Origin: Chthoniobacter flavus | Lineage (GTDB): Bacteria > Verrucomicrobiota > Verrucomicrobiia > Chthoniobacterales > Terrimicrobiaceae | NCBI GenBank assembly: GCA_945903555.1 | Contig: CAMDOJ010000072.1 | Coordinates: 1 to 8,904, forward strand | Direction of reading: 5' to 3' | DNA length: 8,904 bases | In this document: positions 6,174 through 8,904 of the stretch, one piece after another | Numbering within the stretch: position 1 is the stretch's first letter | Layout: each line of letters starts with the position of its first letter | Notes under the pieces: generated by a model | Databases searched by the model: none | The model's input: the letters and a program-made list of their open reading frames with translations, nothing else | Told to the model about the DNA's origin: nothing | Program-made: the position numbers and the translations under genes

Positions 6174-7736
6174 ATGCCAAAGACCTTTTTCATCACGACC
6201 GCGATCGACTACACGAATGGCGCCCCGCACATCGGCCACGCTTATGAAAAAATCCTCGCCGATGCCATTGCTCGATACCAGCGCTTGAGTGGACGCGAGG
6301 TATTTTATCTCACCGGCGTGGACCAACACGGACAGAAAGTCCAACAATCCGCCCAGCAACGGGGCATCGAGCCAGCGGAATTTGTCGACGGAATCACGGA
6401 ACTTTTTCTCGCGCTCTGGAAGAAGCTCGACCTGAAATACGATGCCTGGGCCGCGACGACATCGGATGTCCATAAATCCTGCGTTCAAGCGATTCTCCAA
6501 CGCCTTTGGGATGAGGGAAAATTCTACAAAGCCTCCCAGAGCGGCTACTACAGCGTGCGGCAAGAGCAATTCCTCACCGATAAGGAACGGGGGCCAGATG
6601 GCGAATTCGGTGAAGAATGGGGCGAGGTTGTGCTCATCGAAGAAGAGAACTACTACTTCAAACTCGCTGAGAGCCGCCAATGGCTCCTCGACCTCATCGA
6701 TACGCGCACACGTTCTGCAAATCCGATCGTGATACCGGAATTCCGCGTGGCCGAACTCCGCAATGCCGTAGAAAAACTCTCCGGCGACCTCTGCATCTCC
6801 CGCCCGAAATCCCGCCTCACCTGGGGCATCGAGCTTCCGTTCGACTCCGACTTTGTGACCTACGTTTGGTTCGATGCGCTAGTGAACTACATCAGCTTTG
6901 CGGGCTACAATGCCACACCGGGGGCCGATTTAACGGATTTTCAAGCCAAGTGGCCAGCCGTCCACGTGATCGGGAAAGACATCCTTATTCCCCCGCACGG
7001 CATCTACTGGCCGATCATGCTTCATTCCCTTGGATTCACAGACGATCAAATCCCCGCCCTCCTCGTGCATGGATGGTGGAATATCGCCGGCACGAAGATG
7101 AGCAAGAGCCTCGGTAATATCGTGGATCCCTCGGCGCTCGCGGAAAAGTATGGCTGCGCTGCTCTCCGATACTACCTCTTGAGCGACATCGCCACCGGAC
7201 GCGATGCGGACTTCAGCAACGACCGCCTCGTTCAACGCTACAACACCGATCTCGCCAATAGCCTTGGCAACCTCCTCAACCGAACCCTGAATATGGCCAA
7301 GCGCTACCGTGCAGGAGCCCTTCGCCGCATGGATTCGCCGCTCGCGGACTTCACAACGGAAAAAGCCGCCACCTACAAAAAACAAATGGCGGCCTTCCAG
7401 TTGCAGTCCGCTTTGGAGTCAGTGATGGAAATCGTGACCCGCTGCAACGCCTACGTGGAAGAGACCGCACCTTGGAAACTCGCTAAGGATCCGGAACAGG
7501 CCGATAAACTCGATGAGGTTCTCTACACGCTCTCGGAGGCCCTGCGCATCGTCTCGATCCTGATGACTCCGATCATTCCCAACGAGGCCGACGCGATCCG
7601 TGCGCAACTCAACTGGACTGGACCCGTCTCGATGGAGCAATCAACTTGGGGACTATTACCCGATGGCCACGTGCTCGGCGAACCCGTCCCACTCTTTCCG
7701 CGAATCGAGGCCACGCCGGCTGAATCCGGAGCCTAA
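6174..7736 (+). CDS. metG: Methionine--tRNA ligase
   Basis: A 520-residue class I aminoacyl-tRNA synthetase that charges tRNA(Met). The ATP-binding HIGH motif is His-Ile-Gly-His at 19-22 and the KMSKS loop is complete at 308-312. Trp-Phe-Asp-Ala-Leu-Val-Asn-Tyr (about 232-239) and the His-Val-Ile-Gly-Lys-Asp-Ile-Leu stretch (264-271) are family hallmarks. The anticodon-binding helical domain fills about 360-500, including Ala-Pro-Trp-Lys-Leu-Ala. The connective-peptide region (about 119-165) reads Gly-Tyr-Tyr-Ser-Val-Arg-Gln-Glu-Gln-Phe where many bacterial enzymes have zinc-binding cysteines; no Cys is present, so it belongs to the metal-free type, as in mitochondrial enzymes. The C-terminal Trbp111-like tRNA-binding domain found in longer MetRS is absent. 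It follows the small TPR gene by 30 bases and has no visible Shine-Dalgarno. Confidence 0.97.
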   Translation: MPKTFFITTAIDYTNGAPHIGHAYEKILADAIARYQRLSGREVFYLTGVDQHGQKVQQSAQQRGIEPAEFVDGITELFLALWKKLDLKYDAWAATTSDVHKSCVQAILQRLWDEGKFYKASQSGYYSVRQEQFLTDKERGPDGEFGEEWGEVVLIEEENYYFKLAESRQWLLDLIDTRTRSANPIVIPEFRVAELRNAVEKLSGDLCISRPKSRLTWGIELPFDSDFVTYVWFDALVNYISFAGYNATPGADLTDFQAKWPAVHVIGKDILIPPHGIYWPIMLHSLGFTDDQIPALLVHGWWNIAGTKMSKSLGNIVDPSALAEKYGCAALRYYLLSDIATGRDADFSNDRLVQRYNTDLANSLGNLLNRTLNMAKRYRAGALRRMDSPLADFTTEKAATYKKQMAAFQLQSALESVMEIVTRCNAYVEETAPWKLAKDPEQADKLDEVLYTLSEALRIVSILMTPIIPNEADAIRAQLNWTGPVSMEQSTWGLLPDGHVLGEPVPLFPRIEATPAESGA

Positions 7737-7786
7737 TACCATTGTCCTTTTGAAATTAAACTTTGCATCGCAAAAGAAGGGGCCAT

Positions 7787-7814
7787 GGCCGTCTCGGCCG
7801 TGTGGAGACTGGCC
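7787..7814 (+). other. GC-rich stem-loop downstream of metG
   Basis: GGCCGTCTC (7787-7795) pairs with GAGACTGGCC (7805-7814) over nine base pairs with one bulged T (7810) and a nine-base loop. It overlaps a ten-base palindrome GGCCATGGCC (7781-7790), so two folds compete. No U run follows, so it is not a standard intrinsic terminator. Confidence 0.4.
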
Positions 7815-7867
7815 TGCTTGCTCGCTGTACCCTACCCATTGGAACCAAGGAGAACGCCAAAGCACAC

Positions 7868-7883
7868 AGGCGGGACGCCGCCT
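7868..7883 (+). terminator. Weak candidate terminator hairpin after metG
   Basis: AGGCGG (7868-7873) and CCGCCT (7878-7883) form a perfect six-pair stem with a four-base loop, followed only by CTTTCC. The stem is strong enough but the U run is poor, so termination is doubtful. It could instead be a copy of a dispersed GC-rich intergenic repeat; a genome-wide count would decide. Confidence 0.25.
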
Positions 7884-7895
7884 CTTTCCAAAAAT

Positions 7896-7916
7896 CCAAA
7901 AGCAAGTTGCTTTTGG
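7896..7916. repeat. 21-base palindrome with ten-base arms upstream of rfbD
   Basis: CCAAAAGCAA (7896-7905) and TTGCTTTTGG (7907-7916) are exact reverse complements around one central G. The right arm ends at the TGG of an extended -10 motif. The dyad could be an operator for a dimeric regulator, or on RNA a seven-pair hairpin with a wider loop. On the minus strand it is followed by ATTTTTGG, terminator-like, but no minus-strand gene lies here to need it. Confidence 0.55.
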
Positions 7917-7936
7917 TATAACCGGAACAACGGAGA
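7914..7936 (+). promoter_or_regulatory. Candidate extended -10 promoter and ribosome site of rfbD
   Basis: TGGTATAAC (7914-7922) has the extended -10 form TGn followed by TATAAC, one base off consensus; no convincing -35 is at the expected distance, which extended -10 promoters can tolerate. Transcription would begin near 7929. GGAGA (7932-7936) is a fair Shine-Dalgarno, 11 bases before the ATG at 7948. This supports rfbD having its own start of transcription after the 211-base gap. Confidence 0.4.
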
Positions 7937-7947
7937 TTTAATCCCTC

Positions 7948-8847
7948 ATGCCAGTTTCGCCAAAAAAAATCCTCATCCTTGGCGCTGGCGGACGCTTGGC
8001 GGGATCCCTGGCGGATTGTTGGCGGGTGCATCACAAAGTCACGGCACTGAAGCGACCAGAGCTCGATGTCGCTGATCCCGACGCTTTGGAGCGTCTCCTC
8101 GATTCGCACGATTTCGATATTCTGGTGAATGGCACCGGACTCACCAATGTGGATCGATGTGAGCAGGACCTCGAAGAAGCCCGTATCGTCAATGCAATCG
8201 CCCCCGGAGTGATGGCCCGCTGCGCCGAGGCCCGAGGAGCACGTCTCATTCATTTCAGCACGGATTATGTCTTCGATGGCACCCAGCGTGAACCTTACAC
8301 CGAGACCGACACGGCTCACCCTTGCGGTTGGTATGGAACTACAAAGCTGGCCGGTGAGAACGAAGTGCTCACCACTGGTCAACTCGGGCTGGTTGTTCGT
8401 GTATCTTGGGTTTTCGGGCCTGCAAAGCCCTCCTTTGTGGATTCCCTGATCTCACGCGCTCTAACCGAAAACCACGTTGAAGCCATCGCTGATAAATTTT
8501 CTTCGCCCACCTCGGCTGTGGATGTAGCTGAGTGGATGGAGCCTTTTTTCAATTTGGATCTGCCGGGCGGCCTCTACCATGCCTGCAATGCAGGCGATTG
8601 TTCCTGGCAGGAATATGGCGCCTACGCGCTGGCCGTTGCTAGCGAAGCGGGGGTACCAGTCGGAACAACAACCGTGGCTCCGATTCGACTCGCTGACATG
8701 AAACAATTCATTGCGCCGCGCCCTATTTTCTCCATTCTTTCCACACGGAAACTCACTTCAGTGACTGGCATTTCTCCACGCCACTGGCGCGACTCACTCC
8801 GTGATTACATTTTTAAAAAACATGCACCGCTTTCACCTACGCCCTGA
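7948..8847 (+). CDS. rfbD: dTDP-4-dehydrorhamnose reductase (RmlD family)
   Basis: A 299-residue extended short-chain dehydrogenase, the usual RfbD length. It performs the last step of dTDP-L-rhamnose synthesis, NAD(P)H-dependent reduction of dTDP-4-keto-L-rhamnose, supplying rhamnose for cell-surface polysaccharides; cytoplasmic. The N-terminal Rossmann motif is Gly12-Ala-Gly-Gly15-Arg-Leu-Ala-Gly19, with Ala in place of the usual third Gly of RmlD. Leu-Asp-Val (39-41) marks the second nucleotide-binding strand. Ser-Thr-Asp-Tyr-Val-Phe-Asp-Gly (104-111) and Tyr129-Gly-Thr-Thr-Lys133 carry the catalytic residues; Arg-Val-Ser-Trp-Val-Phe-Gly (151-157) is typical. No rfbA, rfbB or rfbC is in the window, so the rest of the pathway is elsewhere. 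The 3' end overlaps rsmE by 26 bases. An RmlD-like reductase acting on another nucleotide sugar remains possible. Confidence 0.9.
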   Translation: MPVSPKKILILGAGGRLAGSLADCWRVHHKVTALKRPELDVADPDALERLLDSHDFDILVNGTGLTNVDRCEQDLEEARIVNAIAPGVMARCAEARGARLIHFSTDYVFDGTQREPYTETDTAHPCGWYGTTKLAGENEVLTTGQLGLVVRVSWVFGPAKPSFVDSLISRALTENHVEAIADKFSSPTSAVDVAEWMEPFFNLDLPGGLYHACNAGDCSWQEYGAYALAVASEAGVPVGTTTVAPIRLADMKQFIAPRPIFSILSTRKLTSVTGISPRHWRDSLRDYIFKKHAPLSPTP

Positions 8848-8904
8848 GAATTGGGATTCCGCTACGCTGGATCCCGAGGAATCCCACCACTGCTCGCACG
8901 TACT
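8822..8904 (+). CDS. rsmE: 16S rRNA (uracil1498-N3)-methyltransferase, N-terminal part
   Basis: A frame opening at ATG 8822-8824 runs 27 codons to the window edge without a stop. It begins Met-His-Arg-Phe-His-Leu and continues to Leu-Asp-Pro-Glu-Glu-Ser-His-His-Cys-Ser-His-Val, matching the RsmE N-terminal pattern of an M-x-R-F start and a G/P-E-E-A/S-H-H element before the Leu-Arg that should follow. RsmE methylates U1498 of 16S rRNA; the first part is a PUA-like RNA-binding domain and the SPOUT catalytic domain lies outside the window. E. coli RsmE has 243 residues. The start lies inside the last codons of rfbD (26-base overlap, other frame), suggesting coupled translation; only an A run precedes it, with no Shine-Dalgarno. 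Recognition rests on 27 residues. Confidence 0.75.
   Translation, partial: MHRFHLRPENWDSATLDPEESHHCSHV

Noticed and set aside
5949..6680. A 243-codon minus-strand frame opposite the small TPR gene and metG.
   Set aside because: It is the mirror of well-supported coding sequence with clear family motifs; the product shows no recognisable domain.
7896..7925. The palindrome as a rho-independent terminator for metG.
   Set aside because: On the plus strand it is followed by TATAACC and not a U run; the T-rich flank is on the minus strand, where no gene ends.
7785..8075. A 96-codon plus-strand frame beginning in the metG-rfbD gap.
   Set aside because: It runs into rfbD in another frame, has no Shine-Dalgarno, and its protein (Pro/Lys/Asn-rich, no domain) looks like translated repeat or dyad sequence.
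7756..8382. A 208-codon minus-strand frame across the metG-rfbD gap into rfbD.
   Set aside because: It lies opposite rfbD with its catalytic motifs; the protein has no recognisable pattern and no start signal.
1..8904. Transferred island, prophage, toxin-antitoxin or defence system.
   Set aside because: No integrase, transposase, terminal repeats, tRNA attachment site or toxin-like small pair was found; genes are core metabolism, translation and envelope functions.

Overview
The window looks like bacterial chromosome from a diderm, most probably a member of the Verrucomicrobiota. This rests on the style of the proteins: ExbD proteins with a Phe-Gln-Ile-Ala-Pro-Met-(Ile/Val)-Asp membrane entry, a PpiD-like SurA_N protein, a short metal-free methionyl-tRNA synthetase, and few Shine-Dalgarno sequences. 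It is not based on a database match. Coding is dense. There is no mobile element, CRISPR array, tRNA or rRNA, and no gene-free stretch above 300 bases.

Left half (1-4236), all on the minus strand: a six-gene run. In transcription order it encodes a secreted TPR protein, an ExbB/TolQ-type proton-channel subunit with a C-terminal zinc ribbon, two different ExbD/TolR subunits, an AsmA-like inner-membrane-anchored periplasmic protein, and the first 76 codons of thiD (HMP-P kinase), cut by the left edge. Spacings are short (overlap of 4, gaps of 6 to 71), so one operon is likely. The central idea is a proton-motive-force-driven envelope machine without a TonB or TolA in view, whose partner may be the AsmA-like protein.

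Right half (4294-8904), all on the plus strand: a PpiD-like membrane-anchored periplasmic foldase/chaperone with two degenerate parvulin-like units, a small TPR protein overlapping it by one base, metG, then a 211-base gap rich in dyad symmetry, rfbD (dTDP-4-dehydrorhamnose reductase), and the first 27 codons of rsmE (16S rRNA m3U1498 methyltransferase), overlapping rfbD by 26 bases and cut by the right edge. The two halves diverge from a 57-base A/T-rich gap at 4237-4293 that must hold or border both promoters.

The most interesting parts are the ExbB zinc-ribbon fusion, the paired ExbD paralogues next to an AsmA-like protein, and the palindrome touching an extended -10 motif in front of rfbD. 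Both edge genes (thiD, rsmE) are partial only because the window ends there.
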